This document shows positions 1-9,027 of a stretch of DNA of 64,000 bases, piece after piece (the stretch's first letter is position 1; each line of letters opens with the position of its first letter). The notes under the pieces were generated by a model. It did no database searches and had not been told where the DNA came from. It saw only the letters and a program-made list of their open reading frames with translations. The stretch is from CBDATA01 sp965202845 (lineage in GTDB: Bacteria; Acidobacteriota; Vicinamibacteria; Marinacidobacterales; Marinacidobacteraceae). The stretch lies in assembly GCA_965202845.1 (NCBI GenBank), contig OZ241856.1, positions 1 to 64,000 of the forward strand, given 5' to 3'. A program made the translations under genes and the position numbers.

Positions 1-1348
1 AGCGCCCCACCCGGTAGGGGTTCGCCGGGTCCTCGGCGTTCAGGATGTCGTAGCGGCGCCCGGCGGAGAGCGCGTAGATGTGCTCCTCGGCGATGAAGAC
101 GTTGTGGACGCCGCCGGTGAGCTGGTCGTCGTAGCGGGCGATCACCGTGACCCCGTTCTGCGGATCGCTGACGTCGAGAATCACCAGCCCGTTTCGGCGG
201 TTCGAGGCGCCTTCCCGGCTGATGACCGCGAACCGGCCGTCGGGGGAGACCTTGACGTCGTTCACCGTCCGGGCGTCCACCCGCACCGCGTCGATCAGGC
301 TCATGGCGGCGGGATCCGTGACGTCCCAGAAGTAGGCGTGGCCGTCGGCGCCCCAGGTTCCGGTCACCGCGTAGTCGCGGCCGTCGAGACCCTCCCAGAC
401 CCAGAGGTCGGAGGTGTGCCGGTCGCGCACCGGCGCCTGCCCCAGAACATCGACGTCCCTGCGAACCTGGCGCGAAACGACCTGGATGGAATGCGTCGCG
501 GAGGCGGTGAAGCCGTCGGCGACGACCGTGTGGACGCCGGAGCGCTCGGCCACGAAGGCGCCCTCCTGGTCCACTTGGCCGATTGCGCCGGGCGCCACGA
601 TCGCATCCGCCGGAACCCCGAAGGTGGAGAACTGGATCGGGTAGTCGGGGATCGGGTTTCCGGCGGCGTCGGCCGCGATCGCGGTGAAGAACACCACGTC
701 CCCGGTGCGGACCGGGCCGGGCTCGCTGGCTTCCAGGGCGATGGATGCCGCCGGGTTCGCCGTCACCGCGAGCGGAATTGCGGTGTCGACCGCTTCCGAT
801 CCCACCGTCAGCGTCGTCGTTCCGGGGCCGGTCAGCCGGAGCACGCCGAATGCGTCCACCACGGCCACCGAGTCGTCCGCGGTGGACCAGCGCACTTCGA
901 CGTCGGCGCGGGTCGCGCCGGAGGCGTCGGTCACGACCGGGCGGAGGCCGATTTCGGTGCGGGCGTAGAGCGTTTCCGGCAGGTTCGCCACCCCGACCGC
1001 CGCGACGGGCGGATTCGGGACGGTCACCGGAATCTCCACCAGAACCGCCGGCTCGGCGCGCCGGTCGGCGTCCTCCGGATCCCGGGGCGCCATCGCGATC
1101 AGGGTGTGCTCGCCCGGTCCGTGGGCTTCCACCTGGCCGGCGGGGTTCACCCCGACGAGGCGGCGCTGGCGCGAGAAGAAGACGACCGGCCAGTCGGCCA
1201 GCGGATTGCCGTCCGCATCCCACGCCTCGGCGGTGAGCGTCGCGGTCTCTCCCACCTCGAGGGTGAGCTCGGATGGAGTGACGATCAGCTCGGCGGGCTC
1301 CTGCTGGACGAACGCCGCCGCCAGAAGGAGCAGCGCCGAGAGAACCAT
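1..1348 (-). CDS. Ig-like/LVIVD beta-propeller exported protein (3' end outside window)
   Basis: The start ATG at 1348-1346 is followed by a short hydrophobic signal peptide ending near AAAFVQQ. A GGGAG Shine-Dalgarno lies just upstream. Two or three bacterial Ig-like (Big) modules come next, then an LVIVD-type propeller with the motifs DLWVWEG, TVNDVKVSPDG and NGLVILDVSDP. The C-terminus runs off the window edge. It is the third tandem paralogue and starts 10 nt after the stop of the preceding copy, so it is the distal gene of the operon. The protein is closely similar to its neighbour throughout. The family is exported and binds unknown ligands; no catalytic residue is visible, so no specific function is assigned. 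Confidence 0.85.
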   Translation of the reverse strand, partial: MVLSALLLLAAAFVQQEPAELIVTPSELTLEVGETATLTAEAWDADGNPLADWPVVFFSRQRRLVGVNPAGQVEAHGPGEHTLIAMAPRDPEDADRRAEPAVLVEIPVTVPNPPVAAVGVANLPETLYARTEIGLRPVVTDASGATRADVEVRWSTADDSVAVVDAFGVLRLTGPGTTTLTVGSEAVDTAIPLAVTANPAASIALEASEPGPVRTGDVVFFTAIAADAAGNPIPDYPIQFSTFGVPADAIVAPGAIGQVDQEGAFVAERSGVHTVVADGFTASATHSIQVVSRQVRRDVDVLGQAPVRDRHTSDLWVWEGLDGRDYAVTGTWGADGHAYFWDVTDPAAMSLIDAVRVDARTVNDVKVSPDGRFAVISREGASNRRNGLVILDVSDPQNGVTVIARYDDQLTGGVHNVFIAEEHIYALSAGRRYDILNAEDPANPYRVGR

Positions 1349-1358
1349 GCTCTCCCTG

Positions 1359-3404
1359 CTACTGCGGCTCGCCGAGGAACACCGGCTCCTCGTCCACCAG
1401 CCGCACCGCCCAGAGGCCGGAGTTCATGTCGCTGAGGAAGATGTTGCCCTTGTAGGGCTGCGGCCCCCAGGTCATCGGGGCGTTCGGGATGTGCCCCTCC
1501 GGGTCCTCCGGCAGGAAGTGGGCGATCTCGCGGCCCTGGCGGTAGAGGTCGCCCCGCAGCTCGCCCGAGATGTCCACCACCCGCAGCCCGGCGTTGTAGT
1601 AGGCGATGTAGAGGATGTCGTCCTCCACCCAGAGGTTGTGGGTGCCCGCCTCCGGAACCTGGTAGCGGGCGATCTCGCGCGGTTCGTCCCAGTCGTCCCA
1701 CTCGAAGAAGTGGATCCAGCCGGCCGCCCGGCCCGGCGTGCTCGGCGCCTGCATCGTCTGGTAGGGGAACGCCTCGTCGCCGCCGATCATCAGGAACTTG
1801 CCGGTGGACTCGCTCCGGTAGGGGAAGGCCGCGTGGTTCCAGCCGCTCGGATACGGGGTGTTCCCCAGCAGCACCGGGTTGTTGGGCGCGCCGCCCATGC
1901 CGCCGCCGCCCACGTCCACCGCGACCACTCCGTCGGCCCAGTTCGACGAGTAGGCGATGCCCTCATGCACCCAGACGTCGTGGATCGAGTGTCCCGGGGT
2001 GTCCAATTCGAAGCGCCCCACCCGGTACGGGTTCGTCGGGTCCTCGGCGTTCAGGATGTCGTAGCGTCGCCCGGCGGAGAGCGCGTAGATGTGCTCCTCG
2101 GCGATGAAGACGTTGTGGACGCCGCCGGTCAGCTGGTCGTCGTAGCGGGCGATCACGGTGACCCCGTTCTGCGGATCGCTGACGTCCAGAATCACCAGCC
2201 CGTTCCGGCGGTTCGAGGCGCCTTCCCGGCTGATGACCGCGAACCGGCCGTCCTCGGAGACCTTGACGTCATTTACCGTCCGGGCGTCCACCCGCACGGT
2301 GTCGATGAGGGCGATCGCCGCCGGATCGGTGACGTCCCAGAAGTAGGCGTGGCCGTCGGCGCTGTGGGTGCCGGTCACCGCGTAGTCGCGGCCGTCCACT
2401 CCCTCCCAGACCCAGAGGTCGGAGGTGCGCCGGTCGCGGACCGGGCCGCGCCCCACCACCTCCACGCCCTTCCGGACGTTCCGGGGGACGACTTCGATGC
2501 TGGCGGAGGCCGAGGCGGTGAAGCCGTCGGCGACCACCGTGTGGACGCCGGAGCGCTCGGCCACGAAGGCGCCGCCCTGGTCCACCTGCCCGATCGCGCC
2601 GGGCGCCACGATGCCCCGGACCGGAGCGCCGAAGGTGGAGAACTGGACCGGGTAGTCGGGAACCGGATTCCCGGAGGCGTCGGTCACGGTCGCGGTGAAG
2701 AACACCACGTCCCCGGTGCGGACCGGCCCCTCCTCGCTGGCTTCCAGGGCGATGGAGACCGCCGGATTCCTCGTCACGGCGAGGGCGATTTCGGTGTCCA
2801 CCGCCTCGGAACCGACCGTCAGCGTCGTCGTCCCCGGCGCCTCGAGGGTGAGCACGCCGAGCTCGTCCACCCGCGCCACCGAGGCGTCGGCGACGGACCA
2901 GCGCACCTCGACGTCGGTGCGGGTCGTCCCCGAAGAGTCGGTCACGACCGGACGCAGTCCCATTTCGGTTCCGGAGTAGAGCGTTTCCGGCAGGTTCGCC
3001 ACCGCGACCTCCGCGACCGGCGGGTTCGGGATGGTCACCGGAATCTCCACCACGATGGCGGGTTCGGCGCGCCGGTCGGTGTCCTCCGGATCCTTGGGCA
3101 CCATCGCGATCAGGGTGTGCTCGCCGGGGCGGTACGCCTCGACGATCCCCGCCGGGTTGACGCCCACCGCGCGCCGCCGCCGGGAGTAGAAGACCACCGT
3201 CCGGTCCATCGTCGCTCCGTCGGCGTCCCGGACTTCGGCCGCGAGAGTCAGCGAGTCGCCGACCTCCAGCTCGACCTCGGAGGGGGTGACGAGGAGCTCC
3301 GCCGGTTCGGGAACGGCCTCCGTCTCCTCGGCTTCCTGGGCCGCCGCCAGCGGCGCGGCCCCAAGCAGAGCGAGCAGGGATGTGGTGATGCAGATGCGGC
3401 GCAT
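1359..3404 (-). CDS. Ig-like/LVIVD beta-propeller exported protein, paralogue 2
   Basis: 681 residues. The chosen start reads MRRICITTSLLALLG and is preceded by GGAGGAACC at good spacing; the frame is open 14 codons further upstream without better support. Signal peptide about 1-23. Big-type Ig modules cover roughly residues 30-130, 135-220 and 225-310. The LVIVD propeller fills the rest, with NGLVILDVSDP, HSIHDVWVHEG, GTHNLWVEDD and GLRVVDISG. Such propellers form ring-shaped binding domains outside the cytoplasm. It lies between a YncE-like propeller gene (38 nt upstream) and a third paralogue (10 nt downstream), so all four are probably co-transcribed. Exported location is a confident inference; the ligand is unknown. 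Confidence 0.87.
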   Translation of the reverse strand: MRRICITTSLLALLGAAPLAAAQEAEETEAVPEPAELLVTPSEVELEVGDSLTLAAEVRDADGATMDRTVVFYSRRRRAVGVNPAGIVEAYRPGEHTLIAMVPKDPEDTDRRAEPAIVVEIPVTIPNPPVAEVAVANLPETLYSGTEMGLRPVVTDSSGTTRTDVEVRWSVADASVARVDELGVLTLEAPGTTTLTVGSEAVDTEIALAVTRNPAVSIALEASEEGPVRTGDVVFFTATVTDASGNPVPDYPVQFSTFGAPVRGIVAPGAIGQVDQGGAFVAERSGVHTVVADGFTASASASIEVVPRNVRKGVEVVGRGPVRDRRTSDLWVWEGVDGRDYAVTGTHSADGHAYFWDVTDPAAIALIDTVRVDARTVNDVKVSEDGRFAVISREGASNRRNGLVILDVSDPQNGVTVIARYDDQLTGGVHNVFIAEEHIYALSAGRRYDILNAEDPTNPYRVGRFELDTPGHSIHDVWVHEGIAYSSNWADGVVAVDVGGGGMGGAPNNPVLLGNTPYPSGWNHAAFPYRSESTGKFLMIGGDEAFPYQTMQAPSTPGRAAGWIHFFEWDDWDEPREIARYQVPEAGTHNLWVEDDILYIAYYNAGLRVVDISGELRGDLYRQGREIAHFLPEDPEGHIPNAPMTWGPQPYKGNIFLSDMNSGLWAVRLVDEEPVFLGEPQ

Positions 3405-3442
3405 GGCGGTTCCTCCTCGCCGTTGGGACGGATTCGGGGCGA

Positions 3443-4564
3443 TCACGGCTCGCCCTTCCAGAACACGATGCCGCCGGCCTGCTTGCCGACTTCGGCGGTG
3501 GCGACGCGCTCGGCGGCTTCGATGTCGTAGACCTCGACCGTGCCCGGCTCGCCGCCCACGCCCTCGACCGAGACGATCGCGTAGCGGTCATCGTCCGAGA
3601 TCACGACCCCGTGCGGCACCCGCCGCCCGCTGTCGGGAGCGGCGATCGCCTCGCCGGACGCCAGATCCCAGAATCCGACCTTGTTGCCGGACTTGTAGGT
3701 GGCGACCAGGGACCCGCCGTCGGACGTGACGGCCAGGTTGTAGGGATTCTCGCCGGGGCCGGCGTCGAAGCGCCGGGAGACCTCCCAGGCTTCGAGATCC
3801 ACCTCGTAGATGGCGCTGTCCCCGTTTCCGGCAATGTAGACCTTGCCGTCCGGGGTCGGGGCGGTGGCCCAGGTGGGTTTGACCACCGGCATCCGCATGC
3901 CCTCCATGTCGTGGCCCATGTCGTGGCCGGCGTGCGGGTCGGTTCCCAAATAGAGGCGCCGGGCGATGGCGAAGCGCATCGCGTCCACCTCCACCAGCTC
4001 GTCGTCCATCATGTTCACCGAGTAGAGCCGGTCGCCGCTTGCGTTCATCCGCGCCCCGTGCGGCATCACTCCGGTGTCGATGGTGGCCACCTCGATCATG
4101 GTGCCGGTCTCGACGACCGAGATGGTGCTGGGAACCATGTCGCCGTGGAGATTGAAGTTCACCACATAGAGCAGCCCGGTGCTCGGGGACATGTCCATGG
4201 TGGCGGGAAACAGCCCCAGGGTGGCGTCCCCGATCCACTGGTTCGTTCCGGTTTCGTACTTGTGCACCGAGCCGAAGGGCATCCCGTGGGCGATGGAGAG
4301 ATACCAGTGGCGGCCGTCGGGGGAGATGTTGATCCCGTGCGGCCCTTCGGTCTCGGTCGGAAACGCCCCCACCGGAATCACGTCGACCTCGTCGAACCCG
4401 CCGGGGCCGAAGCGCAGCAGGTGCACGGTGTCGTCGGACTCGGCGCAGACGTAGACGAAGTAGTTGCGCCGGGGCGGGTCCGGCGGCGCCGCCGCCGAAG
4501 CGACGCCCGCGCCGACCAGCAGAAGCAGCGCTGCGAATACTCTGGTTTTCCCTCTGGTTTTCAT
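3443..4564 (-). CDS. YncE-like seven-bladed beta-propeller exported protein with His/Met-rich loop
   Basis: 373 residues. It starts MKTRGKTRVF with a signal peptide to about residue 26 (VASAAA). Repeated blades contain GPHGINISPDG, GVMPHGARMNASG, ATAPTPDGKVYIAGNG and VPHGVVISDD, the 40-residue pattern of YncE/cytochrome D1-type propellers. A loop near residues 205-225 reads DPHAGHDMGHDMEG, rich in His and Met, which could bind a metal such as copper; that is inference. The start codon overlaps the stop of the upstream LVIVD gene (ATGA), so translation is probably coupled. No enzymatic motif is seen. An alternative is a plain ligand-binding or scaffold protein of the same exported complex. Confidence 0.8.
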   Translation of the reverse strand: MKTRGKTRVFAALLLLVGAGVASAAAPPDPPRRNYFVYVCAESDDTVHLLRFGPGGFDEVDVIPVGAFPTETEGPHGINISPDGRHWYLSIAHGMPFGSVHKYETGTNQWIGDATLGLFPATMDMSPSTGLLYVVNFNLHGDMVPSTISVVETGTMIEVATIDTGVMPHGARMNASGDRLYSVNMMDDELVEVDAMRFAIARRLYLGTDPHAGHDMGHDMEGMRMPVVKPTWATAPTPDGKVYIAGNGDSAIYEVDLEAWEVSRRFDAGPGENPYNLAVTSDGGSLVATYKSGNKVGFWDLASGEAIAAPDSGRRVPHGVVISDDDRYAIVSVEGVGGEPGTVEVYDIEAAERVATAEVGKQAGGIVFWKGEP

Positions 4565-6582
4565 TGCGGTTCTCCCATGTTGCGGGGCGTCTCCCGGTCC
4601 ACCAGCTTCACCGCCCAGAGCCCGGAGTTCCAGTCGGTGAAGAAGATGTGTCCCTTGAACGGCTGCGGCCCCCAGACGAACGGGGCGTTCTTCTTGTACC
4701 CCTCCGGGTCGGCGGGCTCGAAGAACGCTATCTCGCGCCCCTGGGTGTAGAGGTCGCCGCGCAGGTCGCCCGAGACGTCCACCACCCGCAGGCCGCCGTT
4801 GTAGTAGCCCACATAGAGGATGTCGTCCTCGACCCACAGGTTGTGGCTGCCGGCCTCCGGAACCATGTAGCGCGCCACTTCCCGGCCGACGTCGGAGTCC
4901 TCGTCCCACTCGGCGATGTGAACCCAGCCGGCGGCCCGGTCGGGCAAATCCCCTTCGGGGTCGAAGTTAAAGGGGAAGCTCTCGTCGCCGGCGAACACCA
5001 GCATCTTTCCGGTGGACTGGCTGCGGTACGGGAAGCCGGCGTGGTTCCATCCGTTCGGATACCGGAAGCTGCCCATCTTCACCGGGTTGTTGGGCGCGCC
5101 GCCCTTGCCGCCCCCGCCGATGTCCACCGCGACCACTCCGTCCGCCCAGTTGGAGGACCAGGCGATCCCGTCCTGCACCCAGACGTCGTGGATGCTGCGG
5201 CCGGGGGTGTCCAGCTCGAACCGGCCCACCCGGTAGGGGTTGCTCGGGTCCTCGGCGTTCAGGATGTCGTAGCGCCGCCCGGCGGAAAGGGCGAGGATGT
5301 GCTCGTCGGCCACGAACACGTTGTGAACCCCGCCGGTCAGCTGGTCGTCATAGCGGGCGATGATCTTCACCCCGTCGGTGGGGTTGGTCACATCCAGCAC
5401 CACCAGCCCGTTCCGACGGTCGGAGGCGCCCTCGCGGCTGATGACCGCGAACTTGCCGTCCGGGGAGACCTTCACGTCGTTCACGGTGCGGGCGTTCACC
5501 CGCACGGTGTCCACCATGTGGATGCTCTCCGGGTCGGTGACGTCCCAGAAGTAGGCATGCCCGTCGGCGCCCCAGGTTCCGGTGATCGCGTAGTCGCGCC
5601 CGTCGACGCCCTCCCAGACCCAGAGGTCCGAGGTGTGGCGGTCGCGGACCGGCCCGCGCCCCACGATCTCCCAGTCCTTGCGGACGTCGCGGGGGACAGC
5701 CCGGACCGTCCGGCGGGCGGTGAGGCTCCCGCCCCGCGCCACCACCGTGTGGAGGCCGGCGCGCTCGGCGACGAAGGCGCCGTCCGGCTCCACGAAGCCC
5801 GCCGCGCCCGGCGCCAGCAGGTTGTCCGGGGTCCGCACGAAGGTGGAGAACTCCACCGGATAGTCGGGCGCCGCGGCGCCGGAGGCGTCCACCGCGCGGG
5901 CTCGGAACCACACCACGTCGCCGGTGCGCGCTTCGGTCTGGTCGGCCTCCAGCTCCAGCCGCACAGCCGGGTTGTCCCGCACCCTGACGGTCGCCGATCC
6001 CGAAACCGACTCGGCACTGGCGGTGAGGGTCGCGGACCCGACGCCGACCAGCTCCAGCATCCCGAAGGCGTCCACCCGCGCCACCGACTCGTCGCTGGAA
6101 GTCCACGAGAACTCCGGATTCCGCTCGGCGTCCGAGGCGTCCACCGCCCGCGCCTCCAGCGGAACCCGGGTTCCGGCGTACAGGTTCCCCGGCAGCGGCC
6201 GAATCTCCACCTCCCGGATCGGCGGCCAGGGAACGGTCACCGAAATTTCGGCCCGGAGCAGCATCTCGTCGCGCCGGTTCTCCGAGTCGGGATCCGCCGG
6301 CACCATCGCTACCAGCATGTGCTCGCCGGGACGATGCGCCTCCACGACCCCGGCCGGGGTGACGCCGACCGAGCGGCGGGCGCGCGAGAAGAAGATGACG
6401 TTCCGGTCGATTTCGTTCCCGGAAGCGTCCTTCACCACTGCCCGCAGCTGGGCGCTTTCGCCGACTTCCAGCGTCAGCGCCTCCGGCTCGATGGCGATCT
6501 CCGCCGGCTGTTGGGCGAAAGCGGCGGACGCGGCCAACACGACCATCGCGCCGCAGACGGCGATACGCAAGCGTTCCAGCAT
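4561..6582 (-). CDS. Ig-like/LVIVD beta-propeller exported protein, paralogue 1 (first gene of operon)
   Basis: 673 residues. The start reads MLERLRIAVCG, with GGAGGAGGA nine bases upstream. Signal peptide about 1-25 (ASAAFAQQ). It has three Big-type Ig modules, then the LVIVD propeller (DLWVWEGVDGRD, NGLVVLDVTNP, SIHDVWVQDG, GLRVVDVSGD). It is the most divergent of the three paralogues but keeps the same architecture and length. As the promoter-proximal gene it overlaps the YncE-like gene by 4 nt. A GC-rich hairpin sits just before its ribosome site. The repeated architecture suggests secreted or periplasmic binding modules; the substrate cannot be read from sequence. Confidence 0.86.
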   Translation of the reverse strand: MLERLRIAVCGAMVVLAASAAFAQQPAEIAIEPEALTLEVGESAQLRAVVKDASGNEIDRNVIFFSRARRSVGVTPAGVVEAHRPGEHMLVAMVPADPDSENRRDEMLLRAEISVTVPWPPIREVEIRPLPGNLYAGTRVPLEARAVDASDAERNPEFSWTSSDESVARVDAFGMLELVGVGSATLTASAESVSGSATVRVRDNPAVRLELEADQTEARTGDVVWFRARAVDASGAAAPDYPVEFSTFVRTPDNLLAPGAAGFVEPDGAFVAERAGLHTVVARGGSLTARRTVRAVPRDVRKDWEIVGRGPVRDRHTSDLWVWEGVDGRDYAITGTWGADGHAYFWDVTDPESIHMVDTVRVNARTVNDVKVSPDGKFAVISREGASDRRNGLVVLDVTNPTDGVKIIARYDDQLTGGVHNVFVADEHILALSAGRRYDILNAEDPSNPYRVGRFELDTPGRSIHDVWVQDGIAWSSNWADGVVAVDIGGGGKGGAPNNPVKMGSFRYPNGWNHAGFPYRSQSTGKMLVFAGDESFPFNFDPEGDLPDRAAGWVHIAEWDEDSDVGREVARYMVPEAGSHNLWVEDDILYVGYYNGGLRVVDVSGDLRGDLYTQGREIAFFEPADPEGYKKNAPFVWGPQPFKGHIFFTDWNSGLWAVKLVDRETPRNMGEPQ

Positions 6583-6601
6583 GGGGGGCAATCCTCCTCC
6601 G

Positions 6602-6618
6602 GCGCCCGCACCGGGCGC
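6602..6618 (-). terminator. Perfect 7-bp GC hairpin between patB-like and LVIVD genes
   Basis: Arms GCGCCCG and CGGGCGC enclose a 3-nt loop in the 88-bp gap after the PatB-type gene. No U-run follows, so it may be a weak terminator or a leader hairpin just before the downstream GGAGGAGGA site. Confidence 0.35.
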
Positions 6619-6670
6619 GGAATCCCTGATTCTGGCGTTTTCGGCGCGACTCCGCAACCGACGACGCGGA

Positions 6671-7885
6671 TTACGAGGCAGGTCTGGCGCCCAGCGTGTC
6701 CCCGATCCGCCGGAGCGCCTCCCGCAGCAGCGAGCGCGGACAGGCGATGTTCATCCGGACGAACCCCCGCCCCTCCGCGCCGAAGAGCGCTCCGTCCTTG
6801 AGCCGGACCCGCGCCTCGCGCAACAGGAAGGCGGCGACGTCGCCGGTTCGCCCCGTCGCCCGGACATCCAGCCAGGGAAGGTAGGTCGCCTCGATCGGGG
6901 TCATCGAGACGCCGAGTCCGGGGCGCTCCCCGAAGAACCGGGCGACCTCTTCGGCGTTCCCGGCGAGATAGCCGAGCACATCGTCCAGCCACTCGTCGCC
7001 GTCGCGCCAGGCTGCCTCGGCGGCCGCCGTCGAAAGCGGGTTGACCCCGTAGGCCCCGGCCCGCATCCGGGCGCGACGAAACGCATCGCGGATTCCGGCG
7101 TCGGGAATGACCAGGCAGGACACCTTCAGTCCGGCGATGTTGAAGGTCTTGCACGGGCTGGTGACCACCACCGAGCGGGAGCGGTCGGCCTCGTCGAGGC
7201 TGAGCCAGGGGGTGAACCGGACGCCGTCGGCCAGCAGCAAATCGGCGTGGATCTCGTCGGCCACCACGATCACGTCGCGCTCCCTGGCGATCCGGGCGAA
7301 GTCGGCGAGTTCGCTCCGGGTCCAGACCCGGCCCACCGGGTTGTGCGGGCTGCAGAGGAAGGTCATCCGGTTCCCCGGCTCGGCGGCCAGGCGGGCGAAC
7401 CGCTCCAGGTCCAGCCGGTAGGGGTTTCCCCCGGCGCCCGTGCGAAGCAGCGGACAGCGGACCAGCTTCGCGCCGCCGTGGCGCGCCGCCCCGAAGAACG
7501 GGTAGTACACCGGTGGGTGGACGATCACCCCCTCGCCCGGCTGGAGCAGTCCCCGCACCAGGTGCTGGAGGTCGGGCACCACTCCCTCGCTCGGCTCCAC
7601 CCAGCCGGGGTCGGGACGGTAGCCGTGCCGCCTTTCGTTCCAGTCGGCGAAGGCGGCCGCGAACCCGGGCGTCTCCAAGCTGTAACCGAAGATCGGGTTC
7701 CGCATCCGCCGGGCGACCGCCCGGGTCACCGCCTCCGGGCAGGCGAAGTCCATGTCCGCCACCCACATCGGGATGACGTCCCGGTCCGTCACCGGAGCGA
7801 ACTCGCCGCCTTCCTCGGCGTAGTCCCACTTGACCGAGCCGGTCCCCCGCCTGGGGACGGAGCGGTCCAGGGGGTGCGCGGTCAC
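6671..7885 (-). CDS. patB: PatB/MalY-type PLP-dependent C-S lyase (cystathionine beta-lyase family)
   Basis: 404 residues with a GTG start overlapping the upstream stop (GTGA). Fold-type I aminotransferase class I/II signatures are present: VIPMWVADMDF at the N-terminus, SPHNPVGRVW near 179-188, VADEIHADL near 208-216, and the PLP lysine Lys246 in SPCKTFNIAG. This combination is typical of MalY/PatB enzymes, which cleave C-S bonds of cystathionine or cysteine conjugates to give a thiol, pyruvate and ammonia. It is the last gene of a tight four-gene operon after a Fes-like protein. An ordinary aminotransferase is the alternative, but the MWVADMDF and CKTFN motifs favour C-S lyase. Confidence 0.88.
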   Translation of the reverse strand: MTAHPLDRSVPRRGTGSVKWDYAEEGGEFAPVTDRDVIPMWVADMDFACPEAVTRAVARRMRNPIFGYSLETPGFAAAFADWNERRHGYRPDPGWVEPSEGVVPDLQHLVRGLLQPGEGVIVHPPVYYPFFGAARHGGAKLVRCPLLRTGAGGNPYRLDLERFARLAAEPGNRMTFLCSPHNPVGRVWTRSELADFARIARERDVIVVADEIHADLLLADGVRFTPWLSLDEADRSRSVVVTSPCKTFNIAGLKVSCLVIPDAGIRDAFRRARMRAGAYGVNPLSTAAAEAAWRDGDEWLDDVLGYLAGNAEEVARFFGERPGLGVSMTPIEATYLPWLDVRATGRTGDVAAFLLREARVRLKDGALFGAEGRGFVRMNIACPRSLLREALRRIGDTLGARPAS

Positions 7886-9027
7886 GGGTAGTGGAGCCAG
7901 ATGGGGCCGGGGAAAAGCCAGGAGAGGCCGACCCGCAGCTGGTCGCGCCAGTGCTCCCAGTTGTGTCCGTCCAGCGCCTCCTCGAAGCGCACCTCCATCC
8001 CCGCCTCCCGGAGAACCGGCGCGAACAGGCGGTTCTCGTGGATCAGCGGATCGTAGGCGCCGCAGCTCAGGAACACCCGGTTGGCGATCCGCTCCGGCCG
8101 GGCCTGGAAGCGGTTCACGAAGGCGACGACCGGGTCCAGCAGCCGGGTGCGGGTTCCCTGGGCCGCCTCGCTGAAGGTGAACGAACCCGATTGCAGCATC
8201 AGCCTGCCGAAAAACCCCGGATGCCGCGCCGCCGCGGTGCAAGCCGCCACCGCCCCGAGTCCGGCGCCCAGCAGCCCGCGGTCGTCGGGGCGGTTCGAGA
8301 GCCGGAACTCCCGTTCCAGCTCCGCCACCAGCCGGTTCCGCAGGAAGTCGGCGTGCTCCGGGTTGTTCGCGTATTCGAGGATGCGCCGGTCGGGGTCCAC
8401 CAGCGCCACGATGAGCGGGGGGATCTCGTGCCGGTGGATGAGATTGTCCAGCACCGCGGCGAGCGCCGCCTTCTCCAAGTAGCGGCGTCCGTCGTGGACG
8501 ATCAGGTACGGGTAGCGGCGGCTCTCGCGGAAGTTGGCGGGAATGTACGCCCGCACCGGGCGCATCGGGTTGAGACGGTGGCGCGCGCCGGTCTCGACCA
8601 CTTCCCCGGCCGGTGCCGCCGGGTCGACCAGCGTCCAGTCGGGGCGTTCGTAGCCGGCCGCATGGCAGACCGACTGCTCGCCGAACGGATCCTCGGCGGT
8701 GTGGGGGTTCAACGGATCGAGGATCCAGTCGGCTTCGACGCCGACGATGCGCTGGAACCGGTACTCGACCCGGGCGCCGGGCGGCAGGTCCATCACCAGA
8801 TACCAGAGGTCGGTTCCGGGGATGCGCTCCATGTCGCGGGAGGCCGGAGCGCCCAGCAGCCAGTGGCCCAGCCGCACCAGGTTCGCCCGCCCCCGGTAGA
8901 CGAAGGTGGTGTGCGGCCCCTCCCGGAGCGGAAACGGGCGGCGTTCGAGAAAGGCGTCGATGTCTTCCCGGGACGGCGCGGAGGCGGCCAGCTCGCGGAT
9001 GGCCAGCTCCGGCGGGGGAGCGCTCAT
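7882..9027 (-). CDS. Enterochelin-esterase-like alpha/beta-hydrolase, nucleophile Ser replaced by Gly
   Basis: 381 residues, start overlapping the previous stop (ATGA). The N-terminal ~120 residues form an early-set domain as in Fes/IroD (FVYRGRANLV, DMERIPGTDLWYL). The C-terminal half is an esterase-D-like alpha/beta-hydrolase (PYLIVHDGRRY, GAYDPLIHENR). A terminal DGHNWEHWRDQL matches the His region of the triad. The nucleophile elbow, normally G-x-S-x-G, reads GLLGAGLGA, so the Ser position is Gly (codon GGA). It may therefore be a non-catalytic binding protein or use another mechanism. The reading frame is intact and sits in a tight operon, which argues against a dead gene. Confidence 0.8.
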   Translation of the reverse strand: MSAPPPELAIRELAASAPSREDIDAFLERRPFPLREGPHTTFVYRGRANLVRLGHWLLGAPASRDMERIPGTDLWYLVMDLPPGARVEYRFQRIVGVEADWILDPLNPHTAEDPFGEQSVCHAAGYERPDWTLVDPAAPAGEVVETGARHRLNPMRPVRAYIPANFRESRRYPYLIVHDGRRYLEKAALAAVLDNLIHRHEIPPLIVALVDPDRRILEYANNPEHADFLRNRLVAELEREFRLSNRPDDRGLLGAGLGAVAACTAAARHPGFFGRLMLQSGSFTFSEAAQGTRTRLLDPVVAFVNRFQARPERIANRVFLSCGAYDPLIHENRLFAPVLREAGMEVRFEEALDGHNWEHWRDQLRVGLSWLFPGPIWLHYP

